A DNA stretch of 64,000 bases from Pyrenochaeta sp. MPI-SDFR-AT-0127. Lineage: Eukaryota > Ascomycota > Dothideomycetes > Pleosporales > Cucurbitariaceae. Shown piece after piece: positions 1 through 12,559 of the stretch (the stretch's first letter is position 1; every line of letters starts with the position of its first letter). Where the stretch lies: the NCBI GenBank assembly GCA_020747015.1, contig JAGTJM010000025.1, forward strand, positions 186,001 to 250,000, given 5' to 3'. The notes beneath the pieces are model-generated. The model did no database searches. It was not told where the DNA came from and was given only the letters and a program-made list of their open reading frames with translations. The position numbers and the translations under genes are program-made.

Positions 1-564
1 CAGCCTTTGGGGCATTTCAGGAGTTGAGAGCCGAGCATCATCAGGGAACTGGGGGAGCACGGGCGCGGTGGATGCAGAAATGTGATAAGGGCACGATTGC
101 TGCAGGCGCCATAGCAATTGAGTGGTTAATTGCTCGAGGCGATGCTGTTTTGACTGTGTAGATGCCAGTGGCGGTGGAGTGTTAAGTAGGAGGCCTGATT
201 CTGACACGCTCCGACCCACAAGAGCCGGCACAGGAATGTCCAGTCGACGCATAGATCCGGATACATGATGTCCCGTGCTCACGCGTGTGAACGATCTCCG
301 CCGCCGAAGAAGCAAGTGGAGCTTGTACTCTGTGGGGCCTTCTTGTGGCTCCGCCTCCAGTCTCGTAATGTTTGTATAGTCTCCTACAGGCGCTTCGATA
401 CTGTGGGTCGCTCCTGCCAGGTCGGCATTATTATCAAGCGTCGAAGGAAGTGGCTTGGCTTCGAGACGAGGTGTCGGCGACCTCGCAGGATTGCCCGTGG
501 GAGGTGTTGCCCACGGTGACGAGACGCGTGGCGGGTCGGGGTCAAACGTGAAGATAGAAGCCAT
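1..564 (-). CDS. GTPBP1/2-like GTPase, N-terminal part (gene continues past left edge)
   Basis: An uninterrupted frame of 188 codons runs from ATG at 562-564 to base 1 with no stop, so the gene is cut by the window edge. The N-terminus (MASIFTFDPDPPRVSSPW) and the stretch EPQEGPTEYKLHLLLRRRRS, followed by QLLWRLQQSCPYH, match my memory of the N-terminus of fungal GTPBP1/GTPBP2 homologues, large translational-type GTPases with an EF-Tu-like G domain. The G domain itself (G1 P-loop, DxxG, NKxD) would lie beyond the left edge and cannot be seen, so the assignment rests on N-terminal resemblance only. Codon use and lack of stops strongly favour a real exon; no intron is needed in the visible part. 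The family is linked to ribosome quality control and mRNA decay in animals; the fungal role is inferred. Confidence 0.72.
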   Translation of the reverse strand, partial: MASIFTFDPDPPRVSSPWATPPTGNPARSPTPRLEAKPLPSTLDNNADLAGATHSIEAPVGDYTNITRLEAEPQEGPTEYKLHLLLRRRRSFTRVSTGHHVSGSMRRLDIPVPALVGRSVSESGLLLNTPPPLASTQSKQHRLEQLTTQLLWRLQQSCPYHISASTAPVLPQFPDDARLSTPEMPQRL

Positions 565-3500
565 GGTGTGGTTGTGCTACACCTAGGGTACGTATTCGCA
601 GGCCTTGTAGCGTTCGATATAGGTTTAGATAGGGTTGTCGGGGAGGCTCCCAAGTCGTGCACTACCGCTGTCGTCTACGTAATGATCTTGAGTTTGTATG
701 TGAGTAGTGCGTCCGGAATAATTGCGATAGTAATGGAAGCATCTTGACGTGTGGAGAGTGCAAACTATGGGTGAGACTTCGTCAAGCGATAGCGGGAAAC
801 AGCCCTGGAAAGAGCTGTGAAGCTGCCAATGTGGCGGTCAGTGATTTAGAGTAGACATCATAATGTACCAGTTCATGTGGGCTCTGCTGCAGTGATAGGA
901 AGACGATGGTGGGATGAAATGATGGTCAAACTCGAAGTATTGAAGTCGTTAGGTTAGAGTCCCTGATGGTCAGTGCTTCGCCCGCGTGGAGTCACCTTTT
1001 TGCGGGGTATGACCCATCGATGCTCACATCTTGATTATCACAAGGAGAACGCCCTTCTGCCGCCCTTAGATGAATTGCAGTACGGGTTGCTGGTTTCTTT
1101 ACCTTTTTCATTAGTGTAAATCGGTCCCACAGCGGACTCATTGCGGAGCAACGTCATCATTCGTGAGCTAATAGGTTAATAGCCACGAACCTATTTGTGA
1201 CGGCTTGGTGTTTGGCTGCAAGAAGAGTTCGTTCATCTTGATAAGAGCCTTTATTGTACTCAATCATGTAGCAGATGAAGCTCCAAGACACAGAACTGAG
1301 GGGAGATGGTAACCAATGCTACTCCCGTACAACACAACTGTATGAAGAGTGATTCTTTTGCGAAATAGTGAAGAAGCACCAATTTGGAGAACTGTATAAA
1401 CATCAAACATGAACCTGCGCTAGAATTTACCTTGCCATCTTCACCAGACAACAACCGCTTCACCGCTTCGACTTCAGGCCCAGGCAACTGACAAGTGTCA
1501 CAATACCGCCTGCCAAAAGTGTATCAAGTTTCTTCTGGACCTCCGTCGTATGCATTAGGCGGCGGAAATGGGGGACAGTGAATGACTCTCACGCCATACC
1601 GGAATTGGGTTGAATACGAAAATCCAATTGTACAGCCACACTGGGGAGAATCAGACTAAGCCTCCTCTGTCGCTATCACGAAATTCTGCCGTCCCGGAGT
1701 CGTCGCCTCCTGGCTCACATTCCGTAAGGGCCCAATCGGCCAGGCCGACATCTACAACATTGTGCATACACCCAGCCTTTCTTCTCGCTTCTTTTGCCCA
1801 CAGCAGCGTCGACCTTCCAACGGGGAAACTGTCTCATCAGATGCAACCCATGCTCCTCATCTTAGATCGTCACGGGGGTTGCAACGGCACGATGCTTATA
1901 TTCTAGCCTAACAACGTAAGCTCACGATTTCAATATATCGATCGCTATTTCTGCAACTTGTCCCTAGAGGCGTCGACGGCCCCTGGATTTGATGAAGCGC
2001 AGAAATTATGACTGGCACCGAGGGCGATAAGATGAATCACTGCTCGCGCAGAGAGCTATTCACGGCAAGATTCAGCCTCGCTAAAAATGTGTTCTCAATG
2101 GGCGTTTATTAGATTACGCCGGGCCTTGCGGTGGTCAGACACGAATGACGCTGTCAGAACTCCTCCCACATACGGCATGGCTCTGGTGATGCTTTCGTTT
2201 CGAGCACTGCTTGCTTACTACACAGCGCAACAACTCGCGAAACATCTAAACACCGATGCAGGGGTAGTATTTGGAAATGCAAACCGGTTGAGGCTGAACG
2301 GGCGCTGACAAGCGGACTGCGCGCTACCAAGTCCGTGTTGCAAGGGTTTGGCCTGTAAGCGGCGATTTCTCGACGCCGTGTGAATCGACAAACCGGCCAA
2401 TCAACACGAATGTGCTTCAGATGCATTTAATCTATCTCCACGCGCGGGTTTGCCGTCGGTCGGCAAGACGTCATACCGGCTATGCAAGCAAGATTGTGAC
2501 AGGCGATGAGATTAGCCGGTATTCTGGGTTGAAGCACTGCAGACGCTCTTGCAGTAGTCGGCGACGTTAACACGCAAGTGTTGCTTGCGAACCATGGCTT
2601 TGGAGTCGTGAAACCCTGCATGTCAGCCTTGCGTATGTTGGTACCAAGGGCGAAAGTTTGGTGGCTGTCATCGCTCGAGGTGATGAAACAAGGAGTCTTC
2701 GCCTGAGTTTGTTGGATTTAGAGTGCTGCCATGTGCAGCTCGTGGCTCCTTCCGCTGCCATTCCTACTCCGCAGAACGCCACCTATCGCTCCTTCGTAGA
2801 GATCGATTACACAGCACATGTGCCCCCCACCCTTGGGGGTCGAAATGCCCAGCAGGGCTTCTAGAAGCCAGCAGCTGCACGACTGTTGGCTGGATACCGT
2901 CGCAAGCGCTTTCCCAATACTGGAAGGCCTCAGAAAAGACGCAGGTAGTTGCAACATCGCAACAAAGCCGAGCATTTGTCGTTTTGAGTTAGACTGTTGT
3001 GAAGTTGCCTACATCGCATGATGCAAGTGTACGTACCGGTCTCTCTTGGCCCGTTTTGGGCTCATGGTCTTGAATCATGTTTTTTTATTAATTCTAGAAT
3101 GGCTTCTCATGCGGGGTCCGTTCAGGCCACCCAGGACAACGTACGATTCAGACGAGTCGAGGCAAGTGCCTGCACATGACATGGGTCAAAGACCCGTTGC
3201 TGTGCCGCTGGTAGCGAAGCCCAAGGCCGGCGAACATTCGGTCCTCAAAGTTTTCAGGCGGGTTTGCAATTTTTTTTTTTGGCCGTGGGCAGTGTACTGT
3301 GACAGGCCCAGGTTTGCGGTGTCTCGCCTCGTGGTCGGTGTTACTCAGCGCCAGCGGTTGGGGTCCAGCAAGCCTCAGCAGTACGAGACGCAGCCCTACG
3401 TGGAATTGCGTCCCGAGTACCACAGCCTAATGCCCCATATTCCAAGCCATGGCGCAACGATTCGCTCGCACAACTCTCCATTTTCCTAATCTATCACGTG

Positions 3501-5790
3501 TTCCCACCTCTAGCCCCACCTCATCCCACCCCTGATGCAACCACTGGAGTGTGTGGATATATCAAGTGACTGCCATCCTTCCCGCGTAGCCGCGCCCCGC
3601 GGCCAACCCTTGCGATACGGCAAGCCCCGATCCCCATGTCGGCATAACACGGTCGTGTCAGCACTTTGTCGTGTGGCGAAGCAGCGGAACAGACCCTTTC
3701 ACGTCACTGTTGTCCAGGAGTGGATTCAGCCAGTGGACCCGACCAGCCGCGGTTGGGGCAATTGCTCGACGAACAGGCGGTCGGAAGGGATTGGGCATGT
3801 TTTTGTTGGTGAGGAATCCAGGATTTTGGGAGAACCATGCAAGGCCTCAGCACCGTTAATGTGAAGAGTGACGTCCATTTTATGCGTGAGACATCACCAT
3901 TATCCCGTCCAACACACGCTCTCATACTTTGTTAATTGTGCGTGCCGGATTTTTCTCCACGGGCCAATCGGCTTGTGGAGGGGGTATCCGTATAATCCGG
4001 AATGTGGTGAATTTGGCTCGGGAAATACTCCCTAGGCGCATCTTCAGGCCGTCAACGACGGCCTCGGCATACATGCTCAAGCTTCGGTTTACCACTGGCG
4101 CGAATCGGGTCGAATTGCTTGCCGCAACAAGTAAGTCTTAGAAGATTGGAAGACTGATCAAAGCCAGGCTATCCACGCCTGGCAGCTCCCCACATATGTG
4201 CGCCATGTACAACGGGTTCAGACTGCGAGCAACAAGCGTCCCTTGTCGCCGCACCACGGCTGTGGTCATCCGGACAAGGAAGGCACCGTAGTCTATTGCT
4301 CCGCTGCCCGGCGACGAACAAGGGGATGGGGGAGGCAGCACAGTTGCCGCAGCTGCTAATATCCCGAAGGCATGGTTCACGTTTGTAGCCCGGGCCACGG
4401 TGCTGACTCTGAAATCGTCAGACGCCGTCAGTGTCTGTGTCGCGCGTTAGTGGTCGGCTCGGGGCCCGCAAGTCAGAAAACGGGCTGTTACCCATGTTGT
4501 GTTTGCTCTCTTTGCAAGGCTTCCCGCCCCAAGTCGTGGCGACAACGGCCCGCTAGTCTGATCTTTTGCTCAAATGTGCACTGGACCGTGCAACCATGGC
4601 CCACAGCCTTGTTCAAGGGCCTTGGCACATAAAATGCACAGCGAGTGGTGATTGGCGCGCATAAGGTGGAGATTTGGCGGACCCGCGTGCGACCCCCGGC
4701 ATGGTCTTCTCACCGTGTGGAACGTTTTGATGAAGAAGGTGGCTCGAAATTGCACACTTGGGGGGTCCCACGGGAGCTCGTCGCACTCGCTTGGTTTCCG
4801 TCGCCTTATCGGCTCGGTTCGGTATATGCCTTGCTCAAGTTTGGGCGCCTATTTCATGTGTAAGTCCTGACGACTAAATGCCAATGGCACCGAAGCCTCC
4901 ATGACGCATGAGGTGGAGATAATCACGAGCCAATGGCCAAGTTGGAATCACGAAAGAGACTACGGATGACTTGTTTTTTGGTTGTCTGTTACCAATTGAT
5001 TGCTTCTATTGCGTGAATGAGGATCGAGACAGTCGCCTCAGAGGATCCACTCGATATTCGCACTTCTCCGCCCTCTAGAATCCTCCCGTGCTCGTTCAGG
5101 CTGCGGAAAACATCCTACTCTCAGAACAAAGGCCTCCCTTTGGGAAATTGTGTGATGTGAAGGTCGCTTGCACTTGCTCTTGTGGTCCATACCCCATGCT
5201 CGTTCCGCGAACAACGCGCGTCGACCTCTAAAATTGTTCCGAGGGGTACAGGCGCCACGGTCAGATGCCCCTCTATTGTGCTTCAGTCATCGTCTAGACT
5301 CCAGAACGCCTTGCCATGCGATAAACTTTCTATACTGATGAATTGTATGATCGGTGTGAGACGAGTTAAATATATCAAACATTATTCGTAGCTGGACAGC
5401 TGAGTAGCTGAAAGAACCCCGGCCTAGGGCACCCTTTTTGGCATCGAACGCCGATTCGAACTTCTAGCAACGAATCCAGAGCCATCAGGGCTTTGCGAGT
5501 GTCGCGTAGTAAGCTAAGACGAAGCTGGCGGCGCCCTTTTGCGCCCTGTCCCTCAGTCTGCCCGAATGCGTAGTGAATGCGGTATGGCCCCCTCAGAAGA
5601 CACTTGCGAGCGCGGTGGCGTTGTGAGCATTCCGGTGTATCACCGTCGAGTCTGGGGACCAATGGAAGTCCAGTCTCCTAAACCACCTCTTCTGTTCTCT
5701 TCCATTCCTTAAGCACAGGATTTTACCATGCGCATTATTTTGGCACAGGTCGTTGCGGCTGGAAACAAGTAGTCTTGCTGTTGTCTCCCC
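565..5790. other. Gene-poor interval, 5.2 kb
   Basis: This stretch lies between the 5' end of the GTPBP-like gene and the 3' end of the Con7-like gene. Only short, mutually overlapping open frames occur and none resembles a known family. Bases 565 to about 1000 must hold the promoter and 5' leader of the GTPBP-like gene. A short coding-like segment on the minus strand at about 1435-1522 is treated under findings. No tRNA, rRNA or transposase signature was recognised. Confidence 0.5.
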
Positions 5791-7233
5791 TTATTGACTC
5801 GCTTCTGATGCTCTTCGAGGTTTACATTTGTCGTGTGCCATGTGGCCGTTCCTTGCAGTGGTGCGCGTGAACTCGGCGTTGCATCTCGGGCAGTAACTTT
5901 TCGAAGCCGTTCCAGACTTTTCACGTTGATGTCTTAATAGGTTGCTGAATGTAGAGAACTGTCGTCCATTGCAGCCATGCTCCCAGCACTGCGGTTTCGG
6001 GCGAGAGTTTAGTATGCGTGGCATTACCGCGCTATTCTGAGCACCTGGCGAGGAAGATAGCGCAGAGACACTACCAGTGGCTGTCTGAGCAATGTCATGC
6101 GAAGACCCATAAGAAGGGTATGCGGAAGGTGTCGTTGAAGATGGTGGATACATTGTCGGAAGCGGGTGATATTCACTTACACCGTAAGTGGTTGGAGGGT
6201 ACAGAGGTTGTCTAACTTGTATTAGTGGGCTCATTCTGCTAGCACTGATGATTTGAACATACGGTGGGTAGGCCCCAGGGTTGCTGCTAAGTGGCTGGCT
6301 TGGAATACTGTTGTGTGGTGCTGGGTATGTGTAGCTATGAGCACTAGAGGTCAGAGGTGCAGAGCCCTGGCGCATTGAACTTAAAGGTTGTTGCTGTTGG
6401 TACGGACTTCGAGAAAGCGGTTGCGATTGTTGCTGATAAGGCGGCAATACAGCGTGCTCATCCCCTCGTCTTGGCTGGTTTTCATTTGGCAATGCTGGAC
6501 TTGAAGCGTAGGACGAGCCGTAAGGACCTGACGCTGAGGATCTTGGGTCTGCGTATGAGTTCTGTGGTGGGTAGCTTGGTGAGTAAGATGTTGATGGAGA
6601 ACCGTAGTGGTTCATTCCGTACTGCGAAGAGGGCATCATAAATCCTAGGGTGCTGGTTCAGTGAGACAATGTATTTTTTCAACAAGTTGAACAGCGTCCA
6701 TACCTCATGTCTTGCAATTCGAGGAACGGGTCGTGGGATTGTTCAGGTTCTACAGATAAACGTAGTTCGAAGTCGTGGCTTCCAGATACGGATGGCAAGG
6801 GAGAAGGCAGAAATCCAAGGGCGGGAGTCGACTGTTGATAGTTGCGAGGCCTGCGATCTCCTACGCTAGATACGAGCTCTGGCTGCAACCCGCGAGGGGA
6901 CTCGTACGTGGGGAAATCAAGCGTTTGAGCAAGAAGAAGGTTCGAGGATGGTGTTTCCTCAATAGTCGGTGGGATGGATGTAGCACTGCGGCGGATGCTT
7001 TTGAGAATATCCGGGGCGTCCCAGGCTAGCGAAAGTGGTTGCGATTCCGGTGTTTGATAATCAGCAGGATTGTGGCGGGGTGATGCGGCACGGTACGAAC
7101 GCAAGGCTCGAGATTGTGGGAGTTCTGGTAGCTGGATGGACAGATTCTGGTCAGTACGGTTCCTAAGTCTTCGTGAAATGGTGGTCGTCTTGGTTTGATG
7201 GTGTTTGTTGGGAGACCGTGGGGTCATGGTCAA
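5791..7233 (-). CDS. Con7-like C2H2 zinc-finger transcription factor
   Basis: Two exons are inferred: 7233-6704 and 6652-5791, joined across a 51-base intron (donor GTATGG, CTGAAC before the acceptor CAG), giving 463 residues. The first exon supplies a low-complexity N-terminus; the middle is rich in Pro, Ser, Tyr and Gln, typical of a disordered activation region. The zinc-binding domain is at about 399-453: CWEHGC, then FSTFSNLLRHQREKSG, then CPRC, then FTRTTARNGHMAHDKC. This arrangement matches my memory of Con7, a regulator of conidiation and infection-related morphogenesis in Magnaporthe and Fusarium. The protein should be nuclear and DNA-binding. A strong internal GTAAGT...CAG pair at 6180-6085 is exactly 96 bases and in phase, so a shorter splice form is possible. 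The start at 7233 is the first ATG of the frame; an extra 5' exon cannot be excluded. Confidence 0.75.
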
Positions 7234-10070
7234 TAGTGGGAGGGCAACATCTGTTAAAGGAAGTGCCAGTGGGGTAAACGTACGTTTGTGTTCCTGGATA
7301 CGGTCGATTGGGTGGGATTAATACCAGCCTTATGGGAAGGTCATCGCAAGGCAGATTCGAGTTCGTGGCCTTGATGTTTGGTGGTGGCCTGGCCCCTACA
7401 TGGGGGATACCTGTATTTCTAGGAACAGAGAGCATCTGAGCTTCGTGATCCAACAGCATACAGGGCTTTTGCCGGGTCTGCGGCTTGGGACTGGTTGCAG
7501 CCTCGAAAGGATGCGCATCCTGGCATAGCAAACGGCCAAGCTCCTCGACCGTTGACTAGTCATAGGACGTGCACCCGCGATGGGGTGCCTGCGCCGTTGG
7601 TGTCTTCGCTTCACGAGAGACGGGAGCGATTCTCTTTTGGTACAGGCAAACCAGGCATATTGATGGCTCCACTGCAACACATACTGGGGGAGCCACATGC
7701 CTACGCACATCTTCGCCGCCATTCTTGAGACACGGTGAGATGGCCTCATCACCAAGGGCATACGAGAGTGTCGGTCGGAAACAGGTGCCACGGCCCATCA
7801 AGGCGCTGGCAAAGCCGCAATAGCGGATGCTGATGGGGTCCTGAGCTGCGTTTCCTCCAAACAGAGCGTTGGTGGCGCTAGGGGTGCCGCGGTTGGGAGC
7901 AAAAGCCATACCGCCTTCAGCATGGTCTTTGGGAGCAGACTATCAGGCATCTCTGCGTTAGACCAGGATGGGCGGCGGCAACACACGAGCGAAGGGGGCA
8001 TGGGGCGAGTTGGGTGAGCTGCAGCCGCACTGGGAATGGCGCGGGCCCTGCTTCATCTCAAAGCCTCGTAGTCGGGGGACACTGACACCGCCACGCGATC
8101 TCGCGCCGTTAATCAACTCCTAAATCGCGTGCTACGCTCTGCTGCCTGTGCACAGCTGGTCGTCTGGTTCTATTTTTGGCTCGCTACAGTGTTGTCCGAG
8201 CACGTGCTGCTGCTTCGGTGCTGGCGTTGAAGCGGGCCGTGTTATCGGAAGCATTGCCGTGTTGTCGTTAACGGCGCGGCTTGCACCGACAGCTTCTGGA
8301 AGCCAAATGGAAACGTCAGGATGGCATGTGTGGCTGTCTGGCCTGTGTGGGCGGACATAGAGGACAGAGGCTGTCAGACGCTGAGGTGTGAATGTGATAC
8401 AGGTATGCATGTGCAGAGGGGGAGGGGGGCGAGGGGGGGGGGGGTAAATGCCACCCCTCACAAAATGGACAATGCCACACCTCCCTCTTCTCAGAATATA
8501 CTGACTTGTTAGGAGGGCCCACTGGGGACATGGCGCGATGAGGAAATATTTTGACCCCTTTGAGGATGATTTCTCGCGCCTGGTTGCCAAGGCGCGCTTC
8601 CCTTGGACCAACACCGCCAATTGCAACTCGGCACCTCTCCTGAAGGGGATGCTCATTTAAAGCACTGACAGCGACGCCGCAGATAGCGGCCCACGGGACG
8701 GTGCCGCGTATCAACATGTAATCTCTGACATAAGCGAAAGATTGATTTTAGCTGCCTCTAATTGGACAAACTGCCGCAAGGACGCCAAAAATGGCAATCT
8801 ACCGACGTGTGCTTCTCGCAAAAGATGCCGGCCGGCAAGTCTCCCTTTACTACCACGCAAAACAATAACACAGTCAGAGGGGAACCCCCCCACAATATTA
8901 CCGTGAGATTTGGCCGGTTCTTGGTCCCAGAGTGGGTTGGACATACAACTCCACGGCACCCCTGCTACACCCCATTCATAGTCCGCTGGTGACAGGTTTT
9001 GCCATTCTCCCCAGATCGAGAAAGCATTGGACACGCTTCTCGAGGAAGGTCTCTCGACAAGGGATAAGAGCTGTGCCATTATTTGATTGATTAGCTGGCA
9101 CCGCGTTCATGCCGCCTCCACCTGAGCGGCGACGTGACGTAGCACCGCTCTAAAGGGTGCGGCGCAGTCCCGTAAAGGTAGACAAGCGCAATAATGATGA
9201 ACTCTTGACCGGAGCGTTGGACGGCCTGTAAAGCGGCATGGCGCCCCTCGAACTGGTAGTCATAGACGAACTTCTCAGGCAACAATCGAATGACTGATGG
9301 GAGCGAGGCCATTATGGTGCTAGGAATCCCCTGACTTATCGCATAGTCACTACCGTCCCACACTACTCCTGCAGTTGTGCTGCGATGGCCACAGGAAATT
9401 GTCGTCATGCGGCGTGCACACCAGTTGGGAATCATTTTTGCTTCCGGGCGAAACAACGCAGGGCGGCGAGGACACGTATCCGTCACTTACGCCCCAGTCA
9501 GCGTGGAAGGACCCGATCTTACATACATATGATGTTGCAACACAATACCCGAACTACCGTAACTGATCACTTGCAGTCGTGCAAGTTTCATCATTCTAAA
9601 CCATATGTTTCAGCACACCAACTTTTTTTTTTTTTGCCTCACGGCCTGACTTGGGGGTCGCACAATTAATTCTACTATAGATAGCCAGCCTTGGCTATAA
9701 TTTCCATGTTCGAGCCAGCTATCAGAATTTGCACATTCACAGGCTGATCCTGGTCGACCTTTGATATCGGCTACAAGTAGCCGAGGAGGCCTTGAACCAC
9801 TCGCTCTGTGCCATCGAAGGGATGCCTGACGTACGAATAGAGTTTAAGTGAAGGATTACTGACAACATTCGGAAGCGAGAGGCGGGAGGCGGCACAATGC
9901 ACTGAATGGCAATGAATCATGTCGAAAGTCGATATGGCTGTCAGCTATCACAATACTGACTAATTGGAAGAATCACCATGGAAACGCACACGAATGATCA
10001 GGCAAGTTTTGTGTGAACTAGAGTCCCAGGTATCTATTTCACAGACCTCAGCAATATCAAGCCATTAATT
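7234..10070. other. Long gene-free upstream region of the Con7-like gene
   Basis: These 2.8 kb separate the start of the Con7-like gene from the 3' end of the cystathionine gamma-synthase gene. Open frames here overlap on several strands and none resembles a known protein. The region holds a run of 12 G at 8433-8444 and a T run near 9624. Long leaders and promoters are common for fungal developmental regulators, so much of this could be promoter or 5' untranslated sequence of the gene at 7233; that is inference. Confidence 0.45.
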
Positions 10071-12162
10071 CTACGTCGGGATAGCATCTAGTGCCTGTTT
10101 GAAAGTGTCCACCAACTTTGTCGTCTCCTCCAATCCTACACTGAATCGTATTAAATCCGCCTCCACGCCCCATTTCGCACACTGCCACACATGTCAGCAT
10201 AAACACATGACTATTGATGTCATCAAACGTACCCACTCTAGCTCTCCATAGTGAGCTAAGATGACGTATGGAGAGCTCAATGTAAAATTGGTGCCTAGAC
10301 TTGGTCCCTTGACTGTATCCAAGTTGTCAAAGAAGGCTATGGCGTCCTGCTTGGTGTAAAAAGTAGCTGAGAGCAGACCACCATAACCCCCATTCGGGTT
10401 CCGGCACTTTTCGTAATTGTGACGTGTTGGGCTGGTTTTGGGGTAATTGACCTGTTTCACTAATGGGGAAAGACATTAGACGGGTTTCGAAGAGTGGGTT
10501 TGAAGACGGGAAGACGTACCGCGGGGATGTGCACTCAAGACGTTGCAGATTGCTTCAGCGTTGGTGCCGATGCGGTCGATACGAGAGACAAAGTCGCGAC
10601 TGTTGCGCTCAAGAAAGATACTGTCTTCTGCCCAGTGATTGTCTTCATAATCTTCTTCCCAAACGCGCTTGAGCAGAGCGTAATTCTTTGATGTTGGGCT
10701 CAAGACAAGTCTGTTAGACGTCAGTGTACGACCTCGCTCTGACTGTTTGGTGTGTGTACGTACCCGCCACCCATAACATTACTGTCTCCGCTAAAGACCT
10801 TGGTGAGACTGCTCACCACAACGTCCGCATACGGGAGAACATTGACATTGATGAAATTGCCAATCGTCTCATCAACTACTACGCAGAAATCGTACTTGTC
10901 GGCGAGCTTGCGTATCCGCTCAAGGTCTGGTGACATCAAGAGCGGGTTTCCTGGGAACTCGGTGAAGAGTGCCATGAATCTTTCCCCACCTTCAAGTCGT
11001 TTTTCCAAGTCATCTAGCTCCTCTGAGGAACCAAAGCCATAGAATTGAGATCCGGCCCCAAACTTTTCTGTGATTTTGAGAGTATCGATGTATGGGAACC
11101 TGTGCCTGTCAATAAGGTGCAACATACACAATCACGACAACATACCCGAACACAATGGCCTTCAATGGACCCTTCGCTCTCAAAATATTCCTATGCGCAT
11201 TGAAAATTGAACTCATGCCGGTGGGATAGAGGTAAACATCCTCTTCCGAAAAATTAGCGACCTGCCTAGTCATGACAGTGTCCTTCTCCAAGGTGAGTGC
11301 TTCTGTCAGCGAAACATCTGCAGTCAACGATCCTGCAATACGTCGTCGAATCGCCAGCTTCGCATTTTTGGTCATGGAAAGGTCCAGGTTTCGCCCAAAC
11401 CTCTCTTCTACGAACTGAGTGGGATCTTGCACTTCACCAGCACCATCTACAGCATCTGGACCACCAAGGTCAATTGAGGTCTTCTTCTGATACCGCCTGG
11501 GACCTTTGCACACCCGTGGTGGTTGGTTCAGGCTTGAACCATCCACTAGAACACCCTTGTCGAATAGATGGGCACAGTGCTCTGCTCTTCTACTTGACAC
11601 ACCGTCTCCCGAGTGCTGCCAAAACTGCTTTGCGATACTGAAGCGATTTTGCGGGAACAAGACGGCTGACACTCTAGGTGAGATAACTGCAAGCTCTTCA
11701 GAGCGTGCTTTCTCTGCTGCAGGTACCAAGTCGAGGATCCGTACACTTGACGGGTCAAGGTCCGGTGCATTCCGGATGAAGAATTCTTGACACCTTGATG
11801 CAGTGGCATGTGTCGGAAAGAGCATAGCTCCCTCACCTTCTCGTCCATGTCTCTCTACTATGGCGGCTGCAAAACGCTGTATTATTTTGTGTATGAAAAA
11901 CCTTTGATGCAATTAGCGCACGTCAATACTACATGTTCCACACTACGTACCTGGGGTAACCAGTCTTCATCTTGCTGATGACCCATTCTTCGCCCTCCTC
12001 GTATCCTACATTCGCTCGCCATGTCGGCAATGATACGCTTACAGCCTATGTGCTTTGTTAATGACAGTTTCCCATGATTCTGATTCTTTGACTCACGTGC
12101 TCGGTCGCGGGTGGAAGAGACTCTCCTACTTCAACATCATTCTCTAGCACCATTGGCACCAT
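10071..12162 (-). CDS. Cystathionine gamma-synthase (PLP-dependent, fungal long form)
   Basis: Seven exons in consistent phase: 12162-12097, 12045-11951, 11901-11146, 11099-10764, 10710-10520, 10459-10233, 10181-10071, giving 593 residues. The enzyme joins an activated homoserine ester with cysteine to make cystathionine in transsulfuration toward methionine. The fungal N-terminal segment SVSLPTWRANVGYEEGEEW is present. The fold-type I PLP core shows the Schiff-base lysine in SSLTKVFSG (about residue 406), preceded by the phosphate/pyridine region VVVDETIGNF. The C-terminal part ends with IRFSVGLEETTKLVDTFKQA, typical of Cys/Met metabolism enzymes. Length and N-terminus resemble yeast Str2 and Neurospora met-7 rather than the roughly 400-residue bacterial MetB. 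Introns are 49-60 bases. The divergent neighbour is the HAUS1-like gene. A start at the second ATG (12153) is equally possible. Paralogues such as yeast YLL058W are not excluded. Confidence 0.9.
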
Positions 12163-12559
12163 GTTGAGTTACACAATGTGATTATGGGTAAGAATGTATT
12201 AGAGACTTAAAATGAACCCCTGAGTAGGTAGGTATTCGCCGTATGAATCGACAGTGATGGCAATGGCAATTCTGATACACCAAGCCACTAGCTCCGAAGT
12301 CGGCAGTTATCACCAACGAAAATTAAGCTTATCGATAAGACCCAACCCTAACCACCCACATCATCCTGCATGCCACGGTCATCGTATCCACATTGTCCAC
12401 ATTGTCCACATTTGCCTACAGCGTTAGCCTGAACTGCTCTATTGCTTAGACGTGAGCTGCACCGGAGTTCACGAATTTATTGTGGGAGAGTTTGCTCGTA
12501 ACAGAAAAGCTGAATATCTGTGAAAACACGTCAGAGCACACGTAAATAAAGCAACTACA
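12163..12559. promoter_or_regulatory. Divergent promoter region between the synthase and HAUS1-like genes
   Basis: This 397-base gap lies between two divergent start codons, so both promoters must sit here. At 12388-12412 it contains 2.8 copies of a 9-base unit, CCACATTGT. No clear binding site for the sulfur regulator (Cys3/MetR) was seen by eye. Confidence 0.5.

Noticed and set aside
5440..5470. GTTCGAATC-like word resembling a tRNA B box (minus strand)
   Set aside because: No A box at the right distance and no cloverleaf could be folded around it.
8132..8717. Overlapping minus-strand frames of 174 and 133 codons
   Set aside because: Two frames cover the same DNA, include the G-run as poly-Pro, and show no domain or splice support.
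9091..9486. Minus-strand frame of 131 codons
   Set aside because: No recognised family, no convincing splice partners, and it lies in the gene-free leader; kept out for lack of support.
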